A stretch of DNA of 64,000 nt from Lentisphaera araneosa HTCC2155 (lineage in GTDB: Bacteria; Verrucomicrobiota; Lentisphaeria; Lentisphaerales; Lentisphaeraceae), in the NCBI RefSeq assembly GCF_000170755.1, contig NZ_ABCK01000006.1, positions 124,001 through 188,000 on the forward strand, in the 5' to 3' direction. This document shows, one piece after another, positions 10,101 through 17,275 of this stretch (its first letter is position 1; each line of letters begins with the position of its first letter). The notes beneath the pieces are model-generated. The model saw nothing but the letters and a program-made list of their open reading frames with translations, did no database searches and was not told where the DNA came from. A program made the translations under genes and the position numbers.

Positions 10101-13100
10101 TTATTTTAAGTCGTACTCGTGACTCACAATTAAATGCTAAATTTATGATCACCGACTATGAGCTTGATGCCACAGGTTTAACGACTGCGACTATTGATCC
10201 CCGTGGCATTCGTCATGAGATGGTTTACGACTCACGAGGTCGTATGATTGCTTCAACACAAGCTGTCGGTTCAAGCGTTCAAGCTTCTACTTCTCGCGAA
10301 TACGATGCCAACTCCAATGTCACAGCATCAATTGACCCTCGTGGCATTCGTACAGAAATGACTTACACTGCCCGTAACCTTATGGCTTCGCAAACTGTGG
10401 CAGCAAGCACTTCCGACGCCGCGACTTCCTACTACACTTACTACGATGACAAACGTCAAAACACGGTGACGGATTATAAAGGTAACTTTAGCCAATCTGT
10501 GTGGCACCAATGCTGTGGTCGTCCTCAAGCCAATATCGACCAAGCAGGTAACGGAACAATCACCAATAATGACTTTTACGGCAACATTACGCACTCAGCT
10601 GCAGTGGAAGACGTACTTGCTCACGCAGGAACTTACCACGATCCAATCAATGCTAAAACTCTCACCGAGACCACACGCCTCTATGACTCACGCAATCGCA
10701 TGGTCGCCCAAACGGTTTGGCTTCAGCCTCTTGGCTACGTTGACCCCAATAATGTGCCAATCGCTACCGACTCAGCCCAAGGCTTAACGACTTTCTATAC
10801 CTACTTTGATGAAGTCACGGGCCACCCTGAACTCGCCTCAATTATTGCGGAACTCGCAGCCGACGGTATTGTTATTCCTGGGAGCGCCGGCGGCTCGCCG
10901 GCATCTGATGGCTCAGCCGTCATGGTGCAAAATCCTGCTGGTGAACTCTCGGTACAGATCTCCGATGGCCTCGGTCGCTCAGTCGCTTCCGCCATTCTTG
11001 AGCCATCCAATTATTCAGTGATTACTTGGAATACCACAGCCTACGATGCGATTTCCGCAAATGGTCTCGTGGAAACAGCCTCCATCGATGCCCTTAATAA
11101 TACCTCAAAATCTCGTGCCGATGGCGCGGGCCGTGTACAAGAATCAGTCGATGCCCTAGGAAACATCTCCACAGCTTCCTACGACGCGAATTCCAACCGC
11201 ATTTCTTACCGCGATGCCTCTGGTGTCGGCCAAGACTGTATCTTCGACGCTCGCAATCGCGATGTCTCTTGTGTGGATACCGCTGGTTCAACGACCACAA
11301 AAGTCTTTGATGCCAACAATAACCTTGTCTCAGTCACCGATGCAAAGGGCCAAACTTCTACATACGTCTATGACCTTCGTAATCGTAAGATCTCTCAAAC
11401 TGATCGCATTGGCGGAACAACGACTTTTGCTTACGATGCCAATAATAACCTCACATCCATTACCGATGCACAGGCGTCAGTCACAACTTATGTTTATGAT
11501 CTACGTAATCTGCAAACATCCACTATCTACCCAGCCGGAAGTGCCGGTGGTTCAACAACTGTAAGTACCGTTTATGATGCCCTCGGTCGTAAAGCCCAAG
11601 TGACGGATCAACTCGGAGATACAGTAACTTATACTTACGATATGGTTTCTCGTATGCTCAATCGTGATTACTCCGACAACACGTCGGATACCTTCACCTA
11701 CGATGACGCCTCCAGACTTGTTTCAGCCACCAAGGGTCGTTATAGTAACACTATTTCTTACACTTATGACCAGGCAGGTAGACGTTTGAGCGAAACACAA
11801 ACACATTCTGGGAGCGCTGGCGTCTCGCCGGCTTCTTTTACAATCTCCCACACTTTCGACGTAGCTAATCGTGTAACTTCCTGCACATACCCAGATGGCA
11901 CGGTTCTCAACAAGACCTACACTGACCGCAATCTCCTCGAAGGCCTCTCCTACGCTGGGACCGCGGGCGGCTCGCCCGCATCAGTAGTGGACTTTACATA
12001 CGACGCCTCAATGCGAGAAGCTTCCCGTGAATACGGCAATGCGATCACCACAGACCGCACTTACAATGACGACAATACCCTGGGAACGCTGAGCTCCAGC
12101 TCGGCATTATCCTTCACCTACGCTTACGACGCCAACAAAAACGTCACCGGAGAAACCGTCCAAGGAGCGCCGAGCTCCAACTCGGCATTATCATGGACGG
12201 CAGCCTTCGACAATGAAGATCGTCTCTCACTATGGACTCGTTCTGGGAGCGCCGGCGGCTCGCCGGCATCATCAATGTCATGGAACCTCGACCTCATTGG
12301 TAACTGGTCATCCGTCACTCGCAATGGTTTGACTGATACTCGTACGCATAATGGCGTACACGAACTTACTGGGAGCGCCGGCGGCTCGCCGGCATCATAC
12401 AGCTACGATGCCAAAGGTAACCTCACTACTAATAAGTATGGTTCAACCCTCACTTGGGATATTGATAATCATCTCCAGTCGATTCTTTACTCAGGGATGG
12501 ATCCTGCAGATGCACCAAGCTATGAATACGACGCCCTAGGCCGTCGTCTCTCTAAGTCTCATTTAGATGGTTCAAAAACCCTCTATGTCCTCTGTGATCA
12601 AAAAGTCTGCATGGAATTTGATTTATTTGTTGATGGGAACACTGGAGCTTTACTGCCCGCGGTGGCTCACCGCAAGTACGTCTGGGGCACCTATGTGGAC
12701 GAACTCATCGCCATCATCCCTGCCGAAGGCATTTCAAATACCCTCTACGCTCACCAAGATCGTCAATACAACCTCAGAGGCTTAACTGACTCCAACGGAG
12801 CACTTGTAGAATACTATGCCTACAGTCCCTATGGTGAACGTACTGCCTACGACTCCAATGGAACTGAGATAGATCAAACTTCCACTATGCTAAAAACAGA
12901 CTATGGCTTCACTGGTCGTAGATATGATATGGAAAGTGACCTTTGGTACTTTAGAGCAAGGTACTTTGATACTGAAATGGGTAGGTTTGTGAGTAGGGAT
13001 CCATTGGGTTATGTGGATGGTGCGAGTTTATATGCGGGGTATTTTGCTCAATTTTTAAGTGTTGATCCGAGTGGGACAAAGTGTCAAGTTAGGATTTTCG

Positions 13101-13522
13101 TAGGACACCATTATGAAACTGGTAGATGGATCGATAAGCAAAACCCTAAACAATGTGATGCAATGGGTGCGGTTAGTTGCCACCCTGATGGTAATAATGA
13201 GAGTGTACCCGAAAAAAATCAAATTGGGGGAATGGTAGGTGCATTTGATAAACTACTGAGAAACTTCACATACACTAAACAGGAAGATAACGGCTATTTA
13301 CATTGTAAATTTGTTAAACAAGCTATTAAGATTGCAGTGAAGAAGGCTATACGTCATGCGAAATCATTTTGTAAAAAAGAAGGGGGATGCTGTAAAAACG
13401 TAAGATTTGCAGTTATATGCTCTACTTGGAGAAAACCTGGTCCAAGTGGTCGTTTACAAAAAAGTGCTAAAGATTGTGGAGGTAGCTTATGCAGAGATTT
13501 TGTGTTAAATTGCAAAAAATAA
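7103..13522 (+). CDS. Secreted RHS/YD-repeat protein with PA14 domain and Cys-rich C-terminal tip
   Basis: The start chosen is ATG 7103, because GAGG at 7091-7094 is well spaced for it and too close for ATG 7097. The 2139 residues comprise a signal peptide (IILLLATFSQLTLSA), a Gly/Asp/Glu-rich linker (about 30-85) and YD/RHS repeats. A PA14 domain (about 565-703) interrupts them. They run to the classical RHS core end (YFRARYFDTEMGRFVSRDPLGY, written here as YFRARYFDTEMG then RFVSRDPLGY) near 1950-1980. The last ~149 residues form a different tip with about 11 cysteines. RHS proteins form a shell that encloses a C-terminal toxin or effector. The tip DNA is more AT-rich and uses AGA/AGG codons unlike the body, a sign of tip exchange. 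Seven palindromic repeats are inserted in frame between residues about 1260 and 1765. Confidence 0.93.
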   Translation: MIKKIGLIILLLATFSQLTLSAGPKKLCCNVTGGGNGGGCDGSSGGDESGGDESGGDEDPDDPGCDDTEDDGTDEEDDEAPDTCSNSGGSIIDNLTYNYIHNVTDFSIASGTTACASCGSSSPVDTLTGVRIVRYHQFRHMSEQGSFGPGVFINWDSNLTLFEVGDIHPETRIDFFEPAETSVRRYFKEGDVFKDTYLKTTDRMELYDTNGDLTTSMIDAQTAVVFTLSQRTFHFELYEVEEGMKKGRIVAYRDQRGYGIDLTYQIPANAQVNDPSEKRKIETISDDNNRQLTFTYFPTQKNSQWVVSSIQLPNGSAIQYNYGAGETGSISSINYPDGTSSTFSTSVTSDNLTKFSIFEAGEKASHRNKHVYLDNNFVADTSGQDGVVFFNSAALLITKLTKGDDEELAYQNFEAPDKINNRLVYEGGQQIKHVTPTFNRYGYLGPNATVTFDTIDLNTGYYDFDFKSETKFVQTKGSITANFQSRPTYARNIKGEFHTYAYNDKKSVTKKSYADGSSKKWQKNQFQQDTVECDREGRVTLKTYDDWGNLLSKKVGLSCSPQGLVGQEYLPGLDTKIYFYSSKSQLPTDFAGLPLLDSFIEHNFNSDVDNGEGKMAFSFDGQIEITNSGDYTFYSQTTLGGAKLYINDQLVVDNEAWNKASDEDAGKDSSIPINLSSGFHSIRVEFYTHVKYDELGLLNITYTGPDTLDLDSNQQEIAIPDTALTHLSTADDYSEEFEETSETATYLYEYYPAGHINQHLLRYEWDAKGNKTEHIYDENNQILEIREPSDNGSGSIVKAAYTYDSARRQTSSTDALGRTTAFEYDNRDRVIKVTYNDASTELRIYGTGADSNLIVKSKDRNGNTTKYTYDSLGRAIQTIRAYSIMNTDGSSETVNPPNLQSIENCTYVQGTELKASCTINGEKKEYEYDYRKRIVKTNRYPKNGIVLTSEKVYKNNKLLQDKSPYGHSTFYAYRESDSKLIRTLKTTWNNYLPSVGGEGFILSRTRDSQLNAKFMITDYELDATGLTTATIDPRGIRHEMVYDSRGRMIASTQAVGSSVQASTSREYDANSNVTASIDPRGIRTEMTYTARNLMASQTVAASTSDAATSYYTYYDDKRQNTVTDYKGNFSQSVWHQCCGRPQANIDQAGNGTITNNDFYGNITHSAAVEDVLAHAGTYHDPINAKTLTETTRLYDSRNRMVAQTVWLQPLGYVDPNNVPIATDSAQGLTTFYTYFDEVTGHPELASIIAELAADGIVIPGSAGGSPASDGSAVMVQNPAGELSVQISDGLGRSVASAILEPSNYSVITWNTTAYDAISANGLVETASIDALNNTSKSRADGAGRVQESVDALGNISTASYDANSNRISYRDASGVGQDCIFDARNRDVSCVDTAGSTTTKVFDANNNLVSVTDAKGQTSTYVYDLRNRKISQTDRIGGTTTFAYDANNNLTSITDAQASVTTYVYDLRNLQTSTIYPAGSAGGSTTVSTVYDALGRKAQVTDQLGDTVTYTYDMVSRMLNRDYSDNTSDTFTYDDASRLVSATKGRYSNTISYTYDQAGRRLSETQTHSGSAGVSPASFTISHTFDVANRVTSCTYPDGTVLNKTYTDRNLLEGLSYAGTAGGSPASVVDFTYDASMREASREYGNAITTDRTYNDDNTLGTLSSSSALSFTYAYDANKNVTGETVQGAPSSNSALSWTAAFDNEDRLSLWTRSGSAGGSPASSMSWNLDLIGNWSSVTRNGLTDTRTHNGVHELTGSAGGSPASYSYDAKGNLTTNKYGSTLTWDIDNHLQSILYSGMDPADAPSYEYDALGRRLSKSHLDGSKTLYVLCDQKVCMEFDLFVDGNTGALLPAVAHRKYVWGTYVDELIAIIPAEGISNTLYAHQDRQYNLRGLTDSNGALVEYYAYSPYGERTAYDSNGTEIDQTSTMLKTDYGFTGRRYDMESDLWYFRARYFDTEMGRFVSRDPLGYVDGASLYAGYFAQFLSVDPSGTKCQVRIFVGHHYETGRWIDKQNPKQCDAMGAVSCHPDGNNESVPEKNQIGGMVGAFDKLLRNFTYTKQEDNGYLHCKFVKQAIKIAVKKAIRHAKSFCKKEGGCCKNVRFAVICSTWRKPGPSGRLQKSAKDCGGSLCRDFVLNCKK
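10880..10906 (+). repeat. In-frame palindromic repeat 1 (GSAGGSPAS)
   Basis: The unit GGGAGC-GCCGGCG-GCT-CGCCGGC forms a 7-bp perfect stem after a GGGAGC header. It is 27 nt long, so it adds exactly nine codons to the rhs gene. Confidence 0.85.
11810..11836 (+). repeat. In-frame palindromic repeat 2 (GSAGVSPAS)
   Basis: Same 27-nt unit, with stem arms GCTGGCG and CGCCGGC. The single change in the left arm leaves a T-G (U-G in RNA) wobble, so pairing is kept. Confidence 0.85.
11957..11983 (+). repeat. In-frame palindromic repeat 3 (GTAGGSPAS)
   Basis: Same 27-nt unit with arms GCGGGCG and CGCCCGC. Compared with repeat 1, both arms changed together, so the stem remains perfect. Confidence 0.85.
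12081..12106 (+). repeat. In-frame palindromic repeat 4 (SSSSAL type)
   Basis: TGGGAACGCTGAG, loop, CTCGGCA: a second palindrome subtype with the same header style. The GCTGAG/CTCGGC arms pair with one wobble. It is followed by TTATC, as is repeat 5. Confidence 0.7.
12163..12187 (+). repeat. In-frame palindromic repeat 5 (APSSNSAL type)
   Basis: AGGAGCGCCGAG, loop, CTCGGCA: the same subtype as repeat 4 but with a perfect GCCGAG/CTCGGC stem. It is translated within the YD-repeat region. Confidence 0.7.
12245..12271 (+). repeat. In-frame palindromic repeat 6 (GSAGGSPAS)
   Basis: Identical to repeat 1 over the first 26 nt, which points to recent copying or gene conversion within the same gene. 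Confidence 0.85.
12371..12397 (+). repeat. In-frame palindromic repeat 7 (GSAGGSPAS)
   Basis: Identical to repeats 1 and 6 in header, stem and loop. It lies only 99 nt after repeat 6. Confidence 0.85.
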
Positions 13523-14127
13523 CTATATTAACTATTTTTTTCTTATCTTATCATGTTTATGCTACAGAAGTATTTACTTTTTGTGAATATATAATATTTG
13601 AAAAAGATAGTAGTAAAATGTTAGATGATAATAAGAGGTGTTTGAAACTAACCGACTACAATTTTTCCGAATCAAATCTAAAAAGTAAACTCAAATCACA
13701 TCTTGATAGAAGTGTTTACCCTCGAAGTAGTGAATCAATTAGTTATATAGTTTTCAATCAATCCGAAGAGAACTATTGGACAATTTCTTTAGGTAATTAT
13801 GGCTATGAATTAATCATACATAAATCTAAAACCAAAGGTGATTATATAGTTTGGCCTAACGGTGAGTATAGTAAGACAAGTTATTATGGAACATTTAGAG
13901 ATAAGAAAGCGTACCTTATTTTCTTTGATGCACTTCTAAAAATCAAAAATCCTACAAAAGATATAAAGCGACAAATTAAGTATATGCAATATTCGTACCC
14001 TGAGTTAAAACAATTGGTAGAATCATCTCAGATAGAAGGAGAAATTGTAGGAGACAATAAAAATAAGTCAGAAGTTAAATCTCTCCCTCCAAAAACTAAA
14101 ACCGATGAAGACCAACCCACCAAATAA
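13489..14127 (+). CDS. Putative secreted immunity protein for the RHS tip
   Basis: This 212-residue protein overlaps the rhs 3' end by 34 nt in another frame, the position typical of an immunity gene for an RHS-type toxin. It begins with a signal-like segment (ITILTIFFLSYHVYA, cleavage before TEVF), so it would act in the periplasm. The middle is a mixed alpha/beta domain with many Tyr and Lys (YWTISLGNYGYELIIHKS). The tail (about 185-212) is Lys/Pro/Thr-rich and probably disordered. The gene is strongly AT-rich, like the rhs tip and unlike the rhs body, which supports their transfer as one unit. No family is recognised. A TTG at 13510 is an alternative start. Confidence 0.65.
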   Translation: MQRFCVKLQKITILTIFFLSYHVYATEVFTFCEYIIFEKDSSKMLDDNKRCLKLTDYNFSESNLKSKLKSHLDRSVYPRSSESISYIVFNQSEENYWTISLGNYGYELIIHKSKTKGDYIVWPNGEYSKTSYYGTFRDKKAYLIFFDALLKIKNPTKDIKRQIKYMQYSYPELKQLVESSQIEGEIVGDNKNKSEVKSLPPKTKTDEDQPTK

Positions 14128-14134
14128 CTTACAG

Positions 14135-14169
14135 AAAAAGTATCACCCCCAAAACCATCGGTGCTTTTT
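14135..14169 (+). terminator. Hairpin terminator after the RHS operon
   Basis: AAAAAGTATC pairs with GGTGCTTTTT over 10 bp with wobbles, 7 nt after the stop codon. The A-run and T-run make it usable on both strands. Related hairpins recur at 15546, 15744 and 15869. Confidence 0.6.
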
Positions 14170-14212
14170 CTAAACCCTTAAGCAAAAGCCCCCAAAGCTT
14201 TTAAAACAATTT

Positions 14213-14285
14213 GGCAACCTTTCCTCGTTATTACAGCGAGTGTTGTGAAGTAGGAGTACTTCGTGAGGAAGGGTTGCCTTTTTTT
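14213..14285 (+). terminator. Large branched terminator hairpin
   Basis: GGCAACCTTTCCTC pairs with GAGGAAGGGTTGCC (14 bp, one wobble) and is followed by seven T. Inside it a second small hairpin, GAAGTA-GGAG-TACTTC, is visible. A copy at 15632-15679 has lost the right arm. Confidence 0.75.
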
Positions 14286-14424
14286 GTGTTTAGATGGTTT
14301 TAAAAATGAAATGGGTTTAAAGCGTTTTAAAGGCGGTTTGATGGGGTTTAAGTGTGTGCGTGGTGGGGTTTGTGGGTTGAGGTGTTTTTGATGGGGTTGT
14401 GAGGACGTGATAAGCTTATTGATA

Positions 14425-14448
14425 GTGGAAGAGGGACTTGAACCCACT
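14425..14448 (-). other. tRNA T-arm-like fragment (possible old attachment site)
   Basis: On the minus strand this reads GTGGGTTCAAGTCCCTCT then TCCAC, close to a tRNA T-loop (GGTTCAAGTCCC) and acceptor start. No complete tRNA cloverleaf is present, and no integrase gene is nearby. It may be a relic of tRNA-targeted integration, or chance. The other ~100 bases up to 14559 contain nothing recognised. Confidence 0.3.
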
Positions 14449-14559
14449 TAAAACCACGGTCAAATAGCCGTTTTAAGTACAAAAACTATGTGTGAGTTAC
14501 AGTGAGATCCAGTGTGGTTCATACAGGTGGTGTAAAAGTTTTTGGGGTAATATTGGGGA

Positions 14560-15249
14560 CTACAGCTCCAAATAAGCTCCGTTAATCCTTAACCAGTCTT
14601 TTCGTTCGGCATAATCGGGCATGATTTTACTTAATAATCTCCAAAAGTCTTTGGAGTGATCGTGATGAATGAGATGGCATAATTCATGAGCTACTACATA
14701 GTCCACAATACTAATTGGAGCCATGATGACCTTCCAGTTGAAGACTACTGTTTTATCTTGGTGGCATGATCCCCACTGGCTTTTGAAATTACCTAGCTTT
14801 ATCTGTTTGGGCTTAACATTAAGAAGTGTGCTATACTTCTTAGCTCTTTGCTTAAATTTGGTTAGAGCATGTTCTCTATACCAATTGATAATTGATTCAC
14901 GAATAAACTCTTCTTTGTGCGCATTATTAGCTTCTTTTGGCACTGATACACATAATCTTGCACTCTCATAAGAGGTAGGCTTATAATCACCTTCTAAGAC
15001 CTTTAAGCGGTAGTTACGGCCAAGATAAGTAAAGGATTCACCCGATACGTATTCTTTACTTTTAGCGGGTTTTCTAACCTCATTATTCAGAGCTTTTTTC
15101 TTGAGAATCCAAAGTCGTTTCTTTTGAATGATCTTATCAATTTCATCATCACTTAGATTATCGGGAGCAAGGATACTTACTGAATTATCGGGAGCGACTA
15201 TGACTTTTGCAGTCTTTCGGTTGGGTTTCTTTAGAATAGTATATTGCAT
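14560..15249 (-). CDS. YgjP-like (M48-type) metallopeptidase-domain protein
   Basis: This 229-residue protein matches the YgjP/DUF45 family in length and layout. It has an N-terminal beta region (about 1-75) and the C-terminal block IKLGNFKSQWGSC then VAHELCHLIHHDHSKDFW. The zinc-binding HELCH is at 188-192, with a further His at 198. The family is cytoplasmic and is often found beside type I restriction genes or in defence-rich islands; its cellular substrate is not settled. ATG 15249 is the only good start. Just upstream lies the stop of a truncated ORF (15260-15478), so the pair may be the remnant of a longer operon. It lies in a patch full of repeats and broken genes. Confidence 0.9.
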   Translation of the reverse strand: MQYTILKKPNRKTAKVIVAPDNSVSILAPDNLSDDEIDKIIQKKRLWILKKKALNNEVRKPAKSKEYVSGESFTYLGRNYRLKVLEGDYKPTSYESARLCVSVPKEANNAHKEEFIRESIINWYREHALTKFKQRAKKYSTLLNVKPKQIKLGNFKSQWGSCHQDKTVVFNWKVIMAPISIVDYVVAHELCHLIHHDHSKDFWRLLSKIMPDYAERKDWLRINGAYLEL

Positions 15250-15259
15250 TAGTTAATCA

Positions 15260-15478
15260 TTAATCGTTTCTAATGCTTTCCCAATATTCCTTAAGCTTTG
15301 AAGCTTCACTTAAGGCTGAATAGGCACTTCTAGTATCAAAACTCTCATCCATGGGATTTATTTTATCGACATCAACTCTAATGGAAATAGATTTACCTGT
15401 TTTAACTAATTGATAAGTAGAACCTTCTTCAAAATCACCGTATAAAACAAGGTAATCCTCAACGGAGATGACCCTTTC
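15260..15478 (-). pseudogene. C-terminal fragment of an unknown protein
   Basis: The minus strand encodes 72 residues up to a stop at 15260, including YLVLYGDFEEGSTYQLVKT and SEASKLKEYWESIRND. There is no start codon: the frame runs into a stop inside the repeated unit GAGATGACCCTTTCTCAG. The 5' part was therefore most likely lost when the repeat was inserted or recombined. The stop lies 11 nt before the YgjP-like start, so the two genes probably formed one operon. The family is not recognised. Confidence 0.5.
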
Positions 15479-15905
15479 TCAGAGATGACCCTTTCTCAGA
15501 AAACTAAAAAAAGTTCATAGGTTGAATTAAATCAATAACTTATAGAAAAAGTATCGGCATTAAAAACGTCGGTACTTTTTTTAAACCCTTAAGCAAAAGC
15601 CCCCAAAGCTTTTAAAACATTTTGGCAACCTTTCCTCGTTATTACAGCGAGTGTTGTGAAGTAGGAGTACTTCGTGAGAGAGATGACCCTTTCTCAGAAA
15701 ACTAAAAAAAGTTCATAGGTTTAATTAAATTAATAACTTATAGAAAAAGTATCGGCATTAAAAACGTCGGTACTTTTTTTAAACCCTTAAGCAAAAGCCC
15801 CCAATGGATGAGCCTTTCTCAGAAAACTAAAAAAAGTTTATAGACTAAATAAAATCAACAACTTACAGAAAAAGTATCGACACTTAAAACGTCGGTACTT
15901 TTTTC
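15466..15905. repeat. Tandem array of terminator-bearing repeat units
   Basis: Three units each contain CCTTTCTCAGAAAACTAAAA followed by a hairpin AAAAAGTATCG...CGGTACTTTTT (11 bp; at 15546-15582, 15744-15780 and 15869-15905). Units 1 and 2 then continue CTTAAGCAAAAGCCCCCAA. Unit 1 also carries a right-truncated copy of the branched terminator (15632-15679). The same modules occur after the rhs operon at 14135-14285. The rest of the gap to 16072 contains nothing recognised. Confidence 0.75.
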
Positions 15906-16072
15906 TTTTTAGCTGATTCTAATGCCTTGGCCTCCCGCTGGTCGTCACTAAGCGCTGACGCGATAAAGACAAAAAATAAATCATATGATTTGCTTATTGA
16001 ATAAGATTGACTATTCTTAAATTTCCAAATTGGGAATTTTTAGTTGTTGTTTGGTCCAATAAGAATATATTA

Positions 16073-16222
16073 ATGCAGGTTTTATCGCGAGGAACAGTCA
16101 GAAACTTTACCGACTCCCATGCAAGTTCTGCAGAATCTTTGTGGGAATGGTTTAAACTGACAACAAGCACAAATTGGACAAATTTTGAAGAACTAAAACA
16201 GACTTTTCCAAGTGAGGATTAG
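16073..16222 (+). pseudogene. Truncated HigB-family toxin (N-terminal half)
   Basis: The frame from ATG 16073 reads MQVLSRGTVRNFTDSHASS then ESLWEWFKLT...WTNFEELKQTFPSED. This matches by eye the N-terminal half of the HigB-type mRNA interferase family, whose members begin M-R-V-I-S-R-K-x-L-R-E-F and carry W-x-x-x-x-E-L-K-x-x-x-P-S-A-D. Full-length toxins continue with a V-F-N-I...N-K-Y-R-L core of about 45 residues. Here a TAG stop comes 49 codons in, exactly where the repeated TTTCCCAGAAAAG motif begins, so the catalytic half is gone. No HigA antitoxin follows. The toxin is presumably inactive. Confidence 0.55.
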
Positions 16223-16246
16223 TTTCCCAGAAAAGATAAAAAATAA
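16222..16246 (+). repeat. TTTCCCAGAAAAG motif at the higB truncation point
   Basis: TTTCCCAGAAAAGATAAAAAAT begins right after the premature stop. It is identical over 22 nt to the copy at 2161. Confidence 0.6.
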
Positions 16247-16363
16247 TGTATCCCATTTTTGTTGAATAGTTTATGCCTTATTTATCTAGCTGAATTTGTC
16301 GAGTAAATTTGCACAAATAAATATTAGCGTATTTATTAAAGTTAATCAGTAAGGAGAGCTTTA

Positions 16364-17176
16364 ATGAAACGTTATTTGGATACAGAAAGTGATCTAAGTT
16401 TTTATCATGTAATAATCAAAGTTCCTGACAATACCTTTGGGAATAGTAATTATGCTTTTCAAGCAGAACATAAACGTCGCTTAAAGGATTTATTTTTCTG
16501 GCTAGAAGAGATTTATGAACTGAAATGTCTCTGTTACACCATCATGAGTACCCATGCTCATTTTATTATTTGTCGAGAAAAAGATCTTGAATTTAAGTTG
16601 AGTCTAAAAGAGCTCGCCTTGCGTGAGCAAAAGTATCGTGGACGAAAATACCCTTTGGATGCTCGAAGTTGCGAAGTGCGCAATTTTAGATTTCGTTTAA
16701 ACGATTTAAGCGATTTCATGGGGAATTTACAAAAACGCTTTACCCGATGGTACAATAAGCAGGGGGATCGAAGTCGAAGAGGTCAACTTTTCAATCATAA
16801 TTTTAAGTCAGTTTTACTTAAAGATACAAAATCATTAATACACTGTATGCAGTATGTGGAAATGAATGCCGTTCGAGCACAAATGGTCAAAACACCGAGT
16901 GAGTATGAGTTCACATCATGGTCTGATTTTAATAAGAAAAATTCTTTAGGAGAGCGCTTAAAAAGAAGTTTCATCTATTGCTTAAGAAAGTTTAATGGAG
17001 GATTGCAGGACATGACTGACCTGCAGGTTTTTTCACTTTATACTGCTCGCCTCAAGTTAATATGTCGGGCGTTGTATGAATTAGGTGACTTTTCTAAATT
17101 AGATAGGACGATTGTGAATGAGTTATTTCTGAAGAAGAAAAAGTGGACAGCTGCTGAAGCTGTTGCTTTGGAGTAA
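16364..17176 (+). CDS. REP-associated tyrosine transposase (RAYT, Y1/HUH family)
   Basis: This 270-residue protein has the HUH nuclease layout of TnpA-REP. The His-X-His pair is HAH at 64-66 (MSTHAHFIIC), and the likely nucleophile Tyr130 lies in RWYNKQGDRSRRGQLF. The block CMQYVEMNAVRAQMVK is typical of RAYTs. These single-copy domesticated relatives of IS200/IS605 transposases nick single-stranded palindromes with a conserved header and are thought to spread REP/BIME-like repeats. AAGGAG 9 nt before ATG supports the start. This window holds many header-plus-palindrome repeats, including seven inside the rhs gene, so this enzyme is the obvious candidate for mobilising them; that link is inferred. 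There are no flanking inverted repeats, as usual for RAYTs. Confidence 0.88.
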   Translation: MKRYLDTESDLSFYHVIIKVPDNTFGNSNYAFQAEHKRRLKDLFFWLEEIYELKCLCYTIMSTHAHFIICREKDLEFKLSLKELALREQKYRGRKYPLDARSCEVRNFRFRLNDLSDFMGNLQKRFTRWYNKQGDRSRRGQLFNHNFKSVLLKDTKSLIHCMQYVEMNAVRAQMVKTPSEYEFTSWSDFNKKNSLGERLKRSFIYCLRKFNGGLQDMTDLQVFSLYTARLKLICRALYELGDFSKLDRTIVNELFLKKKKWTAAEAVALE

Positions 17177-17275
17177 ATTTATGCTCATTGCAGAAGAATA
17201 TCCGATGTTGACTATACTTTTCACTAAAGAGCTTACTTTGGATAAAAGTAGACTTTGCTATTTGTAACAAAAGAA

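Noticed and set aside
11531-11560. An eighth in-frame palindromic repeat (AGSAGGSTT)
   Set aside because: The peptide resembles the others but the DNA lacks the GC-rich stem and GGGAGC header, so it may be an eroded copy or chance.
14178-14447. An 89-codon ORF on the minus strand
   Set aside because: It runs through a terminator hairpin and the tRNA-like fragment and is low complexity (Pro/Lys-rich).
15466-15905. A CRISPR array
   Set aside because: The units are about 100-190 bp, contain terminators, are not evenly spaced and have no unique spacers or cas genes nearby.
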